Source: Spirochaeta sp. UBA5339
Lineage (GTDB): Bacteria > Spirochaetota > Spirochaetia > DSM-2461
Reading direction: 5' to 3'
Length of the DNA stretch: 64,000 bases
Assembly (NCBI GenBank): GCA_002408085.1
Contig: DHQL01000023.1
Location: 6,171 to 70,170 of the forward strand
Below the pieces are notes generated by a model that worked only from the letters and a program-made list of their open reading frames with translations, did no database searches and was not told the origin of the DNA. Made by a program: the position numbers and the translations under genes. Shown here piece after piece: positions 33,476 through 42,564 of the stretch (its first letter is position 1; the number at the start of each line of letters is the position of its first letter).

Positions 33476-34906
33476 CTATACAACCAGATCTATCCGGCCT
33501 AGGTTCATATTCTCTTCGTAGACTACGGGAATCTGTCCATCCAGTTCATCCAGCTCCGAAGAGGTAAAGTAGACGGGACTCTCTTGTCTATGCTGTGATC
33601 CCTGCTCCGCCTGGCCTCCGCCGACAGAGACATCCAGGGATGCCGTATTGAACCCGCTCTCCTCAAGAGACCGGGTCAGGTCCGCCAGATTGTTTAAAAA
33701 CACCTGACGCACATTACTATTTTCGACAATTATTTTCCCGACTATATTGTTTTCATTCAGATTCAGATTAATCCGTACTTTTCCCAGGGCTTCAGGCTTC
33801 AGAATCAGCTTTATCTCACCCTCTTTATTGTCCTTGAGAACAAAACGGATGCTCTTTGTCAGTTCCTGGGTCCCCTTGTCCTGAAGCTGCCGGTCCTGAA
33901 GGGCGGCTCCCTTCTGCTCTTCGGCGCTCATCAGAGCAAAGCTCTTTCCGCTGGCATCTGCGTTTTCGGCGACGGGCATGGCGGTGGTCACATCATCTGA
34001 AGAGGGAGTGAGTTCCAGAGTCAGCTTGTTTCCTTCACTGTTCTCCTCCACACGGCGCAGCAGAGGGGCCTGCTCTTTTGCAGACCTTCTGTCCTCAACG
34101 GCAATCTTCAGATCCTGAGACTTTTTCTTTTCATCGGATTTTGCTGTTTTGCCGTTGTCCCTGGCAGCGGCCTTCTGAGCCAGAGCGGCCTGCTGCAGGG
34201 GTGTCTCCTCTGCATTCTTCACAGCCTCCTCGGCAAGCTGGCTGAGGGCACTATCTCCCGCAGACTGTACCTGAACATCAACTGATTCCGAAGATTTCTG
34301 AGCCAGTCCTGCTTCGGTATCTTCTGCCATTACAGCTCCGGCAGTCTCAAGGTCAGCGGCTTTTTCTGCAGCCGATGCACCCGCTCCGGCCGATGCAGCA
34401 GAAGCCAGCTCGGCAGCCTCCATGGCGGCAGGCCCGGAGGACCGGCTCTTCTTTGCCTCAAGAGCTGTCAGAGTCTTCTCTTCCGAGACCTTCTCACCAC
34501 CCTTAACAAGGTGCAGTACGGAAGACTCGGCAGGGCTCTTACTGCTCTTCTTTGCCAGAACCGCACTATCTTCAGCCTCAGCCTTTTCAGGCTTTCCGGC
34601 CTTTGTCTGTTTCTCTGATTTGTCTGATTTGGATAATTTTTCGGACCTGCGGGTATCCCAATCAGAGGAAGCTGTTTCCTGAGCTGCCTTTTCGCGGCCT
34701 TCAGTCCTCAGGTTGTTCCCGTCAGCCTCACTGCTTTCAGCAACCCGGCTTTCCTGGACCTGAGACAGCTCACTCTCCCGGGAGAGCTCCTGCTGCTCCC
34801 TGAGGGCGGTCTTGAATCCGTCATCTTTTATAGTCGGCGCGTTGTTCTTTTCTGTCCCCTGACTGACCGGAATAAACTCGGACGGGGAAGAAGACAATTG
34901 AATCAT
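33476..34906 (-). CDS. fliK: Flagellar hook-length control protein FliK (Tap1-like)
   Basis: 476 residues. The first 300 or so are low-complexity and rich in Ala, Glu, Lys and Ser (probably unfolded, as expected of a molecular ruler). The C-terminal Flg_hook domain is at about 345-440, with GEIKLILKPEALGKVRINLN and NSNVRQVFLNNLADLTRSLE. It measures hook length and flips FlhB specificity. It lies upstream of flgD, as Tap1 does in Treponema. GGAGGTG precedes the ATG. Confidence 0.88.
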   Translation of the reverse strand: MIQLSSSPSEFIPVSQGTEKNNAPTIKDDGFKTALREQQELSRESELSQVQESRVAESSEADGNNLRTEGREKAAQETASSDWDTRRSEKLSKSDKSEKQTKAGKPEKAEAEDSAVLAKKSSKSPAESSVLHLVKGGEKVSEEKTLTALEAKKSRSSGPAAMEAAELASAASAGAGASAAEKAADLETAGAVMAEDTEAGLAQKSSESVDVQVQSAGDSALSQLAEEAVKNAEETPLQQAALAQKAAARDNGKTAKSDEKKKSQDLKIAVEDRRSAKEQAPLLRRVEENSEGNKLTLELTPSSDDVTTAMPVAENADASGKSFALMSAEEQKGAALQDRQLQDKGTQELTKSIRFVLKDNKEGEIKLILKPEALGKVRINLNLNENNIVGKIIVENSNVRQVFLNNLADLTRSLEESGFNTASLDVSVGGGQAEQGSQHRQESPVYFTSSELDELDGQIPVVYEENMNLGRIDLVV

Positions 34907-34922
34907 GGCACCTCCAGAAAGT

Positions 34923-35546
34923 TTAGTCTGCCGGTTTCAACGCCATCTTGCTCTGCAGTTCCGCTGCTCTTGTTGCGGGCATCAATGACAACCAGTAGGC
35001 AACCAGGGACGCACTTCCCGATTCGGCAGCCAGCCTTTCAGAGGTCCTCAGGACATCCACAAGCTCCGTATCCGCCATCTCAAGCATGATGGCCACGGCT
35101 CTTTCAGGCTGCATACCTTCCAGGTATTTTGCATTCTGTTCCAGGTTTGCTCTTTTATTGTCGTAAGAATTCAGAGCTTCATTTAGAGATTTCTCTTTTT
35201 CCTCTATACTTTTCCTGGTTTCTTCAAGCTGAGTCCCCAGTTCAGCCAGTTCAGCTTCCTTCAGCTGAATCTCCTGTTCCCGGGCTGTAAGCTCGGCTTC
35301 ACGGATATCCAGGGCCTCCTCCTGCTTGCCAAGGCGCTCCCTGTCCAGAAGATAGAGGTCATCGGGCTGCTGCACCGGTTCGGGAACATCGATTCGGAGG
35401 GTCCGGAGAACCGGAGCAAGGGACTCACGGGCATCGATAAGCCCCAGAAAGTCCACCCAGAGCATTCCTCCGACAATGAGAAAAACAATCAGTATAATGA
35501 GAAAAAATATCTTCGCCACTCCGGCGCCGCCACCAATACCAGCCAC
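34923..35546 (-). CDS. flbB: Periplasmic-flagellar collar protein FlbB
   Basis: 207 residues. One N-terminal transmembrane helix (about 12-32), a long coiled coil (about 68-140), and a small C-terminal helical domain of MotE/MgtE_N type (YLEGMQPERAVAIMLEMADT). In Borrelia FlbB sits at the base of the spirochaete-specific collar and helps stator assembly. Start is GTG with AGGAG 6 bases upstream. Placement between fliJ and fliK matches other spirochaetes. Confidence 0.85.
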   Translation of the reverse strand: MAGIGGGAGVAKIFFLIILIVFLIVGGMLWVDFLGLIDARESLAPVLRTLRIDVPEPVQQPDDLYLLDRERLGKQEEALDIREAELTAREQEIQLKEAELAELGTQLEETRKSIEEKEKSLNEALNSYDNKRANLEQNAKYLEGMQPERAVAIMLEMADTELVDVLRTSERLAAESGSASLVAYWLSLMPATRAAELQSKMALKPAD

Positions 35547-35555
35547 TGGAATCTC

Positions 35556-35984
35556 CTATTCTTTTAAGCTATTCATATTATTCAGCAGATCATCAAGCTC
35601 GTGGGCTTCCGCCCTCTTCCTGACCTCGTTATATTCGGCCCTGCGCTTCTCCTTAAGCTTGTCCAGGCCCTCCCGTTTGGCACGGGCCTCCCTGTAGCGC
35701 TCTCTCAGAGACTCAAGCTGCCCCTCACGGGAGCTCATTTCCCTTTGAAGCTTTCCTATCTCCTGATCGATACGGGCCATATATAGCCCCTGCTGGAGAA
35801 GATCCTGTCCGACTGCACCTGCCGGAAGACGGCTTGTCTTCTTCAGGCCCTGTCGCTTTGATACCTTTTCACTTAGCAGGTTCCACTCGCTGACGGCCTT
35901 ACCCAGGGCAATTTCCGCCTCCTGTTCCTCCTCCAGGCGGAGTTCCAGGATCGAATCAAGCGAGAATTGAAATCGTTTCATCAT
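35556..35984 (-). CDS. fliJ: Flagellar export chaperone/stalk protein FliJ
   Basis: 142 residues, nearly all one long coiled-coil hairpin with high Glu/Arg/Leu content and a start (MMKRFQFSLDSILELRLEEE) typical of FliJ. It inserts into the FliI hexamer and contacts FlhA. It overlaps the fliI end by 29 bases in another frame, so translation is likely coupled. The first or second Met (35984 or 35981) could start it. Confidence 0.85.
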   Translation of the reverse strand: MMKRFQFSLDSILELRLEEEQEAEIALGKAVSEWNLLSEKVSKRQGLKKTSRLPAGAVGQDLLQQGLYMARIDQEIGKLQREMSSREGQLESLRERYREARAKREGLDKLKEKRRAEYNEVRKRAEAHELDDLLNNMNSLKE

Positions 35985-37332
35985 CCTCGTCCTTAAAGCC
36001 TTCGTGCATCAGATCCTCTTCGGTCAGATTGTCTCCGCTTATGGTCCCCGCGCTGATCAGGGTCTGTTTCAGATCAGCCTTCTCCTCTATTGCCTGCTGA
36101 AGAAACCCATTAATCTCTTCAATTTTGTCTATGGCCTCGTCTACAAGGGGATTGGAGCCCCTGGCATAGGCGCCTACGGAGATCAGGTCTTCCTTCTCGG
36201 TGTAGAGAGCCAGAAGCTTGCGTATATAACCCGCATTCCGGCGCATCCGCATGGGCATGACCCTGGTCTCCAGACGGGAGACGGAACTGAGCACATCCAC
36301 CGCGGGATAGTGATATTTTTCTGCGAGCTTCCGTGCCAGCACAATATGACCGTCCAGAATACCCCTTACGGCGTCGGTGATGGGCTCTTCCATATCATCC
36401 CCTTCCACCAGAATCGTATAGACCCCTGTAATACTGCCTTTCTGAGCGGTACCGCTTCGTTCCAGCAGCTTTGGGAGGATGGTGAAGACCGAAGGTGTGT
36501 ACCCCCTTGTTGCCGGGGGCTCTCCCACGGCCAGTCCTATCTCCCTCTGACTCATGGCCAGGCGGGTCACCGAGTCAAAGAGAAGCATCACGTTCTTTCC
36601 CTGATCCCGGAAGTACTCTGCAATTGTTGTGGCTGTAAAGGCGCCCCGGACCCGGCTCAGTGCCGAGGTATCCCCGGTGGAAACAACCAGAACCGAGCGT
36701 TCAAGGCCCTCGGGTCCCAGATCATTCTCAATAAACTCCCGGACCTCCCGGCCCCGCTCACCAATAAGAGCGATGACATTGATATCAGCCGAGGTGTTCC
36801 TGGCGATCATCCCCAGAAGGGTTGACTTTCCCACTCCCGAGCCGGCAAAGATACCGATTCTCTGCCCCTCTCCAAGAGGTATCATGGAGTCGATGGAACG
36901 GATTCCCGTAACAATCTGGTTTGAAATGGGCTTTCTGTTCAAAGGGGACGGGGGTGTCTGAAAGACAGAGCGCCTCTGGCTCCCCCTGATTCCCCCCCGG
37001 CCGTCTATGGGATGGCCCAGACCGTCCAGGGTCCTTCCCAGAAGATCATCGGAGACCATAACAGAGAGCTGCTCGCCGGTGGCGATAACGGGGCATCCCG
37101 CCTCGATCCCCTGGATATCCTCGTAGGGCATCAGCTGAACCCGCTGGTCCTTCAGGGCCACCACCTCTGCCAGATACTCTCTGCCCTGCCTGGGCACAAG
37201 AATGCGGCAGACCTCGCCGATAACGGCCTGGGGACCGCTGGACTCGATAAGGCTGCCCTGAACCCGGATAACCCGGCCGTGATATTTAACGGTGTCGATC
37301 TGGTCGACTGTATCTATGTAACGTTCCAGCAT
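35956..37332 (-). CDS. fliI: Flagellum-specific ATPase FliI
   Basis: 458 residues from ATG 37332. Walker A AGSGVGKST, the ALIGERGREVREF loop, Walker B VMLLFDSVTRLA, and a C-terminal PAVDVLSSVSRLETRVMP all match FliI/F1-beta type ATPases. It powers export with FliH and FliJ. The frame runs up to 37362, but GGGGAGGGG just before the Met at 37332 marks the start. An extra C-terminal tail of about 25 acidic residues (KDEDDETISILA at the end) encodes the overlap with fliJ. Confidence 0.95.
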   Translation of the reverse strand: MLERYIDTVDQIDTVKYHGRVIRVQGSLIESSGPQAVIGEVCRILVPRQGREYLAEVVALKDQRVQLMPYEDIQGIEAGCPVIATGEQLSVMVSDDLLGRTLDGLGHPIDGRGGIRGSQRRSVFQTPPSPLNRKPISNQIVTGIRSIDSMIPLGEGQRIGIFAGSGVGKSTLLGMIARNTSADINVIALIGERGREVREFIENDLGPEGLERSVLVVSTGDTSALSRVRGAFTATTIAEYFRDQGKNVMLLFDSVTRLAMSQREIGLAVGEPPATRGYTPSVFTILPKLLERSGTAQKGSITGVYTILVEGDDMEEPITDAVRGILDGHIVLARKLAEKYHYPAVDVLSSVSRLETRVMPMRMRRNAGYIRKLLALYTEKEDLISVGAYARGSNPLVDEAIDKIEEINGFLQQAIEEKADLKQTLISAGTISGDNLTEEDLMHEGFKDEDDETISILA

Positions 37333-37368
37333 GTTCCCCTCCCCAGCGGCATGCCAGACCATGGTCTC

Positions 37369-38283
37369 TTACTGTTCGCCCTTCACCTTGATGGGCACAA
37401 GCTCCATGATCTTCTCTTCAATTTCCTTAAGCTGACTGGTAATTCTGGCATCGATCTGACCGAAGTCGGTTTCGATAATACAGCCGCCGGGATCGACGGA
37501 GGTATCCTCCAGAATGGTGATGGATTTTACATTCTCCACCATCTTCATAAAGTCTCTTGTATGGTCGGTGGCCAGATCCAGATCCGCCAGATTGACACGG
37601 ACCGCAACATCTCCCCTGCTCTTGAGCTTCCTCAGGGCCTGAACTATATTGTTGACCACAACATTTTTCTGGTTCTCCGAAATAACCTTGATGACCTTCC
37701 GGGAGATAAGAAGCACCAGATCGATCATCTGGGTTTCCGCCTCGTTGATCATCTCTTCGCGCTTCTCGATAGCCTTGTCGATAATAACATGGAGACGCTC
37801 AACAAGGCGCTGTGCCTCGTCCCGTCCGTGCTGATAGCCCTCTTCCCGTCCGGCGTTTTCACCCAGCTGGCGGGCCTCCTCCTCAATACGGGACTGCTGC
37901 TCCCTGGCCTCGGCAACAATCTTCTCTGCTTCCGCTTTTGCATTTTCCAGAATCCGGGCGGCTTCGTTCTCAGCCTCAATCTTCTCCCGGCTGGCCTGAT
38001 CGGTCTTGCGACGTACTTCTTCAAAGGCGGTCTCCTCCGCCTCCTTCCTGATCCGCTCAGCCTCGTCTTCGGCCCGCTGAATCATGCTCTGTTTCTCAGT
38101 CTCCCAGTTAACCTTGAAGGCCTCGGCTTCACGCCTGAGGTCATCGGCAGTCGGACCGGTGTACTCTTCAACATCCGCCAGTTCATCAAGGTCTGTCTCA
38201 CTTTCAAATATGGGTGCATTGATCTGCACCTTCTGGGCAGTGAGATTGACGATTTCCATGGGTCTGAACAGATTTTTTGCCAT
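37369..38283 (-). CDS. fliH: Flagellar assembly protein FliH
   Basis: 304 residues. A short N-terminus, then a long coiled coil (about 45-165) with Ala/Glu/Arg repeats, and a C-terminal domain (about 170-290) with INEAETQMIDLVLLISRKVI and DPGGCIIETDFGQIDARI, the FliH/HrpE type end. It binds FliI and tethers it to FliN/FliY. GGAG lies upstream of the ATG. It lies between fliG and fliI. Confidence 0.92.
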   Translation of the reverse strand: MAKNLFRPMEIVNLTAQKVQINAPIFESETDLDELADVEEYTGPTADDLRREAEAFKVNWETEKQSMIQRAEDEAERIRKEAEETAFEEVRRKTDQASREKIEAENEAARILENAKAEAEKIVAEAREQQSRIEEEARQLGENAGREEGYQHGRDEAQRLVERLHVIIDKAIEKREEMINEAETQMIDLVLLISRKVIKVISENQKNVVVNNIVQALRKLKSRGDVAVRVNLADLDLATDHTRDFMKMVENVKSITILEDTSVDPGGCIIETDFGQIDARITSQLKEIEEKIMELVPIKVKGEQ

Positions 38284-38337
38284 AATCCTTACTCCAATAT
38301 CCTGTCCCGGACTCTATCTGAACCGGGGCCTGAGGTC

Positions 38338-39375
38338 CTAAACCAGGACATCCTCTTCGCCGCTTCTGGCGATAACTACTTCACCCTGCTCTTCGAGCTT
38401 TCTGATAACAGAAACGATCTTCTGCTGGGCCTCTTCCACATCCTTACGGCGGGTGGGTCCCATAAAGTCCATATCCTCTTTCAGCAGGGCTGCGGCACGC
38501 TTGGACATGTTCCGGAAGATCTTGTCCTGAACCTCAGGGTCCACGGCCTTGAGGGCCTTGGCCAGCTCGGCGGTATCCACCTCGCGCATAACCCGCTGAA
38601 CGGCTCTGTCGTCGAGCATAATGATGTCTTCGAATACGAACATTCTCTTCTTGATCTCTTCTGCCAGTTCGGGATCTTCCTCTTCCAGAGACTCGATAAT
38701 CGTCTTCTCTGTGGTACGGTCTACCAGGTTGAGGATATCGACGATACTGCCTACACCACCTGCGGAGGTATAATCTTCGGAAGAGAGGGAGGAGAGTTTC
38801 TTCTCTAGAACCCTTTCCACCTCTCTTAAAATTTCAGGAGAGGTCCGGTCCATGGTTGCGATTCTCTTGGCAACATCTGACTGCTTCTCCTGAGGAAGCT
38901 GACCCAGAATCTGGGAGGCCTTCAGGGGTTCAAGGTAGGCCAGAATCAGGGCGATGGTCTGGGGGTGCTCCTGCTGGATAAAGTTCAAGAGGTGTGCCGG
39001 GTCGGTTCGGCGGACAAAGTCGAAGGGCCGTGTTTTCAGAGAACTGGTCAGGCGGTTGATGATATCCACCGCCTTCTGGCTTCCCAGGGACTTCTCGAGG
39101 AGCTCCCGGGCGTAGTCGATACCACCGGAGGAGATAAAGTCCGAGGCCATCATCAGTTCCTGGAACTCCTGGAGTACCATGTCCCTCTGCTCGGAATCGA
39201 TGTTTTCCAGACGGGCAATCTCGAAGGTCAGGATCTCAATCTCATCTTCCCTGAGGTGTTTGAAGACCTCAGCCGAGATCTCCGCGCCCAGGGTTACCAG
39301 AAAAATGGCGGCCTTCTGCTTGCCCGAGAGTTCTTCTTTATGGGAGCCTTTGCCTCCCTGCTGGTTGTTGGCCAT
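38338..39375 (-). CDS. fliG: Flagellar motor switch protein FliG
   Basis: 345 residues. The three FliG domains are visible: N-terminal FliF-binding part (about 15-110), middle domain with EHPQTIALILAYLEPLKA (about 125-190), and the C-terminal torque helix (EDIIMLDDRAVQRVMREVDT, about 240-320). It converts stator motion to rotor torque. Spirochaetes often have a second fliG elsewhere; this copy sits in the flgB operon after fliF, which matches the motor copy FliG2. Ribosome site GGAGGAG. Confidence 0.95.
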   Translation of the reverse strand: MANNQQGGKGSHKEELSGKQKAAIFLVTLGAEISAEVFKHLREDEIEILTFEIARLENIDSEQRDMVLQEFQELMMASDFISSGGIDYARELLEKSLGSQKAVDIINRLTSSLKTRPFDFVRRTDPAHLLNFIQQEHPQTIALILAYLEPLKASQILGQLPQEKQSDVAKRIATMDRTSPEILREVERVLEKKLSSLSSEDYTSAGGVGSIVDILNLVDRTTEKTIIESLEEEDPELAEEIKKRMFVFEDIIMLDDRAVQRVMREVDTAELAKALKAVDPEVQDKIFRNMSKRAAALLKEDMDFMGPTRRKDVEEAQQKIVSVIRKLEEQGEVVIARSGEEDVLV

Positions 39376-39376
39376 T

Positions 39377-41083
39377 CTACTCCTCCGCCAGCCAGGTTCT
39401 GATCAGGTTGGCCACGTCCTCAGGATGCTCTCTTGCCATATTCTTGGCATTCTCCTGCATCTCCATCCGGGCCCGTTCCTGTACCGACATTTCTACGTCT
39501 ATGCCCTCTTCCTCGGCCTGTCTCAGGGTCTGTTCCCTCATGGCCTGGTGCTGTCTTGCCAGCTCCTCTTCTCTGAGGCGGCGGCGTCTTTCGAGCTCTT
39601 TGGAGATCATTCTGAAGATGAAGAAGGCGGCAATCAGAATGACGAGAGCTATGATGGAAAACAGCATGGTCTGCTGAATCTGCTGCTGCCGTCTGTACTC
39701 GGCATCCTCGGCCTTGAACTCTGCAGACCTGTCAAAGGGGATGTGCTGTACGGTGACAGTGTCCCCTCTGGCGGTGCTGTAGCCCACGGCATGCTGAACC
39801 AGTGTCAGGGCCTTGGCCAGATCCTCGTCGGAAACGGGTGTATAGGTTCTCTGAATACTGCCCCGGTCCACAACAGGCTTTCCCTTCTCATCATAATCCC
39901 AGTTCCAGATTCCGTCCACGGCTACGGCCACAGAGATACGGGCAATATTGAAGGGTGACTTCTGCTCCTGGATACTTCTGGTATTTACTACCTCATTCTG
40001 GGTCTCGCTTGAGCTCTCATACCGGCCCACCAGATTGTTCAGGTCCTTGTAGGCGGGAGGAGTCTGCCCCTCCTGACCCGGAGGACCCTCTGGATTGAAT
40101 CCGGTTCCCTCAAAGGTCTCGGAGCTTGTGTTTTTACTGATGGTAATGGAGTTTACCGTTTCCAGCTCACTGTAGGGAGTCTCGGGATTGTCCTCTCTCA
40201 CAACAATGGGAAAGTGCTCCTCGGTCTGTATGGACTTGTTGATAAACTCAAGGTCGATATCGATGTTGACAATATTCACACGTTTTGCAGTAAACACATT
40301 CTGCAGTGAGGCAAGGATGGTATTTGTATACTGCACCTCAAGGGAGCGCTTCTGTTTCAGCATCCTTGAAGTCAGCATCAGGTCATCGATCTTTCCCAGG
40401 TTTTCGAAGTCGTTTAATATCTTTCCGCTGTAGTCGAGGATGGTGATGTTTTCGGCCTCCAGGCCCTCTACGGCAAACTGGATCAGCTTGACGATCCCCT
40501 CAATCTTGCTTCTGTTCTCGCTGATATCGCTTCCCGGACGGGGGGTGATAACCGCGGATACAGTTGTGGGGTTCTGGTCGCTGGAAAAGAGAGTCCTTTC
40601 GGGCATTACCAGGGTGACCTTTGCGTTATCCACATCACTCAAGGCCTTCATATGCTGTTCCAGATTGGCGGTGATGGCCCGGCGGAGATTGACATCCCTC
40701 TCAAAGTCCGTCAGTGTCCAGCGCTCCACATCGAAGATCGCCCAGGGGTCGGTTCCCTGGGGAATCAGATCCTCTCGGATCAGAAGCGAGCGCATCTGGC
40801 GGGCTGTCCGGTCATCGCTGACCATAATGCGGCCGTCGGCGTTGATTCTGTAGTTTACGCCTTCCTCATCCAGCTTCAGGATGATTCTGTCGTTCTGTGA
40901 CTGGTCTGTAATCGAAACTCCCAGCAGGGGTACCATACTGGGTGACGACGAGACAGTAAAAAGTAGAACGATACCCACAAGAGCGCCGGTTAAGATCCCT
41001 GCGAATATCAGTTTCTGGACCATACTCCACTTTTTCCAGATCCCAGAGATCTGTGATAAAAGTTTTTTAATCCATTCCAGCAT
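39377..41083 (-). CDS. fliF: Flagellar MS-ring protein FliF
   Basis: 568 residues. Transmembrane helices at about 23-45 and 448-468 flank the YscJ/FliF periplasmic ring domains, including LDEEGVNYRINADGRIMVSD and NVDNAKVTLVMPE-type sequence (here VDNAKVTLVMPERTLF). The C-terminal cytoplasmic tail (about 500-568) ends in a FliG-binding stretch with the closing IRTWLAEE. It nucleates basal-body assembly. GGGAGGGGG precedes the ATG. Confidence 0.95.
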   Translation of the reverse strand: MLEWIKKLLSQISGIWKKWSMVQKLIFAGILTGALVGIVLLFTVSSSPSMVPLLGVSITDQSQNDRIILKLDEEGVNYRINADGRIMVSDDRTARQMRSLLIREDLIPQGTDPWAIFDVERWTLTDFERDVNLRRAITANLEQHMKALSDVDNAKVTLVMPERTLFSSDQNPTTVSAVITPRPGSDISENRSKIEGIVKLIQFAVEGLEAENITILDYSGKILNDFENLGKIDDLMLTSRMLKQKRSLEVQYTNTILASLQNVFTAKRVNIVNIDIDLEFINKSIQTEEHFPIVVREDNPETPYSELETVNSITISKNTSSETFEGTGFNPEGPPGQEGQTPPAYKDLNNLVGRYESSSETQNEVVNTRSIQEQKSPFNIARISVAVAVDGIWNWDYDEKGKPVVDRGSIQRTYTPVSDEDLAKALTLVQHAVGYSTARGDTVTVQHIPFDRSAEFKAEDAEYRRQQQIQQTMLFSIIALVILIAAFFIFRMISKELERRRRLREEELARQHQAMREQTLRQAEEEGIDVEMSVQERARMEMQENAKNMAREHPEDVANLIRTWLAEE

Positions 41084-41148
41084 TTCCCCCTCCCACGGTG
41101 AAACCTGAGGACCCTCCGGATGACTCCGGCAGGCCCTTCAAATCCGAT

Positions 41149-41493
41149 TTACCTCATATTGATAATATCTTTATAAGCCTGTACGGCTCCATCTACGATA
41201 CTCTTTGTCATCTGCAGAGACATATTGGCCTTGGCCATGGCGATGGTAACATCGTGTGCCTCTACAGAGTCAGGATCTGTGATCATCTTTACGAAGATCT
41301 CCTGGCTGTTCATCTGATCCTGATTGGTGGATTCGAGTCCCTTGCGCACCAGTTCGGCGAAGGCAGAGTCGGCGGGAATCTCTTTAGGATCAGAGTTTTT
41401 CACGGCCTTCATATGCAGGCTGCTTGTGGTTTTCATGGCCACATGATTTCCGCTTACCGCAGTTTCGCTTAAAGTGTTCAACAGACTCATCAT
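41149..41493 (-). CDS. fliE: Flagellar hook-basal body protein FliE
   Basis: 114 residues. Helical C-terminus with ANMSLQMTKSIVDGAVQAYK and the end DIINMR, typical of FliE, which joins the MS ring to the rod. GAGGGAG lies upstream of the first of two Met codons. A structured 88-base gap separates it from flgC. Confidence 0.92.
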   Translation of the reverse strand: MMSLLNTLSETAVSGNHVAMKTTSSLHMKAVKNSDPKEIPADSAFAELVRKGLESTNQDQMNSQEIFVKMITDPDSVEAHDVTIAMAKANMSLQMTKSIVDGAVQAYKDIINMR

Positions 41494-41502
41494 TCACTCC
41501 CT

Positions 41503-41574
41503 CGGGGATAACACCCCGGTTTTTCTTGTCCTACCAGAGTCCGTTTAGGACTCTGGTGATTTGGCCCTTAGGCC
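41503..41574 (-). other. Cluster of three hairpins in the flgC-fliE gap
   Basis: Three stems lie in a row: CGGGG/CCCCG (41503-41507 with 41514-41518), ACCAGAGTCC/GGACTCTGGT (41533-41542 with 41548-41557, ten perfect pairs, 5-base loop), and GGCC/GGCC (41563-41566 with 41571-41574). None has a T run on the minus strand. They would lie in the transcript between flgC and fliE. Confidence 0.65.
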
Positions 41575-41581
41575 GAAGAGC

Positions 41582-42040
41582 CTACCGGCCGATCTGCAGG
41601 GCCTTCTGAAACATCGACTTGCTGCCGTCCATAATCGCAACATTCGCCTCATAGGCCCTGGTGGCGGAGATCATATCCACCATCTCATTCACAATATTCA
41701 CGTTGGGATATTCCACATATCCCTTTTTTGGTCCCGTCTTAATAGCGTCGGGATGGGTGGGATCGTAGACAAGACGAAGGTCGCTGTCCATATCCTTCTC
41801 AATCTCCGAAACCCGGACTCCCTTGCCGATGCCGTTGTCCAGACTTTCGGGGAGAAAGGGGCTGCGCCAGTAGGGCTGATCCGTAACGGGACGGAAGACA
41901 ACCCTGCTTCTCCGATAGGGGCCGCCGTCGGCTGTTCTTGTTGTGTTTACATTGGCAATGTTATCGGAAATAACATCCAGTCTCATCCGCTCGGCGGAGA
42001 GCCCTGTGGCTGCCGTATTGATTGAACTGAACAATCCCAT
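41582..42040 (-). CDS. flgC: Flagellar proximal rod protein FlgC
   Basis: 152 residues. The rod signature starts at the N-terminus ([20 protein letters not shown], then [16 protein letters not shown]). The C-terminal helix [20 protein letters not shown] closes the coiled coil. It is a rod subunit placed after FlgB. GGAG precedes the ATG. It starts 11 bases after the flgB stop. Confidence 0.95.
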   Translation of the reverse strand: MGLFSSINTAATGLSAERMRLDVISDNIANVNTTRTADGGPYRRSRVVFRPVTDQPYWRSPFLPESLDNGIGKGVRVSEIEKDMDSDLRLVYDPTHPDAIKTGPKKGYVEYPNVNIVNEMVDMISATRAYEANVAIMDGSKSMFQKALQIGR

Positions 42041-42051
42041 ATTCTAGCTCC

Positions 42052-42468
42052 TTACCTTGCTACCAGGTTGATCTGCGAGAACTGAAAGCTTACAGAGTTG
42101 GTCATCAGCTCGTACATCATCTGGTTCTGGGTGGCCATCATCATTTCCTGCTCGATGTCCACGTTGTTGCCGTTGCTCTTGCTTGTTGTCAGGTAGTCCA
42201 GAACACGTCTGGGCCGTACTGATTTATAATCAGTCACCTCATTGAAGCTCATATGCTTCTCATCGGTAACCTTGGCGGGGAGGGTGCGCTTGTTTTCAGA
42301 GGCCAGTGCGTTTCTCAGTTCCGTCTCAAAAGAAACATCGCTTCTCTTGAAATTGGGGGTTTCCGCGTTGGCGATATTGTTGGAGATCACCTCTCTTCTC
42401 AGGAGGCTTGTGTCCATGGTCCGCTGCAGAATATCCAATGTTTTTCCAAAACTGTTGCCTGTATACAT
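42052..42468 (-). CDS. flgB: Flagellar proximal rod protein FlgB
   Basis: 138 residues from ATG 42468. Signature: DTSLLRREVISNNIANAETP then NFKRSDVSFE, and a C-terminal helix ending FQFSQINLVAR. The frame opens at a TTG (42486) with ATGs at 42477 and 42468; AAGGA sits 8 bases before the last, which also fits family length. It is the first flagellar gene after hslU with a 96-base gap in which I could not find a strong promoter. Confidence 0.92.
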   Translation of the reverse strand: MYTGNSFGKTLDILQRTMDTSLLRREVISNNIANAETPNFKRSDVSFETELRNALASENKRTLPAKVTDEKHMSFNEVTDYKSVRPRRVLDYLTTSKSNGNNVDIEQEMMMATQNQMMYELMTNSVSFQFSQINLVAR

Positions 42469-42564
42469 ACCATTCATCCTTTGCAAAAAGCTTATACCCT
42501 AGATTTTCGGCAAACTCCCCGCCGTCACTTAGGCTTTTCTGCCCCTAATTTACCCTCCCGAAAA

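Noticed and set aside
37012..38808. 598-residue open frame on the plus strand across fliI, fliH and fliG
   Set aside because: It lies wholly antisense to three well-identified genes, has no ribosome site or recognisable domain, and such frames arise from the strong third-position bias here.
42469..42564. Sigma-28 type promoter for flgB
   Set aside because: The nearest match (TAAA, 14 bases, GCCTAAGT) has the wrong spacing and a poor -10; no sigma-70 match with proper spacing either.
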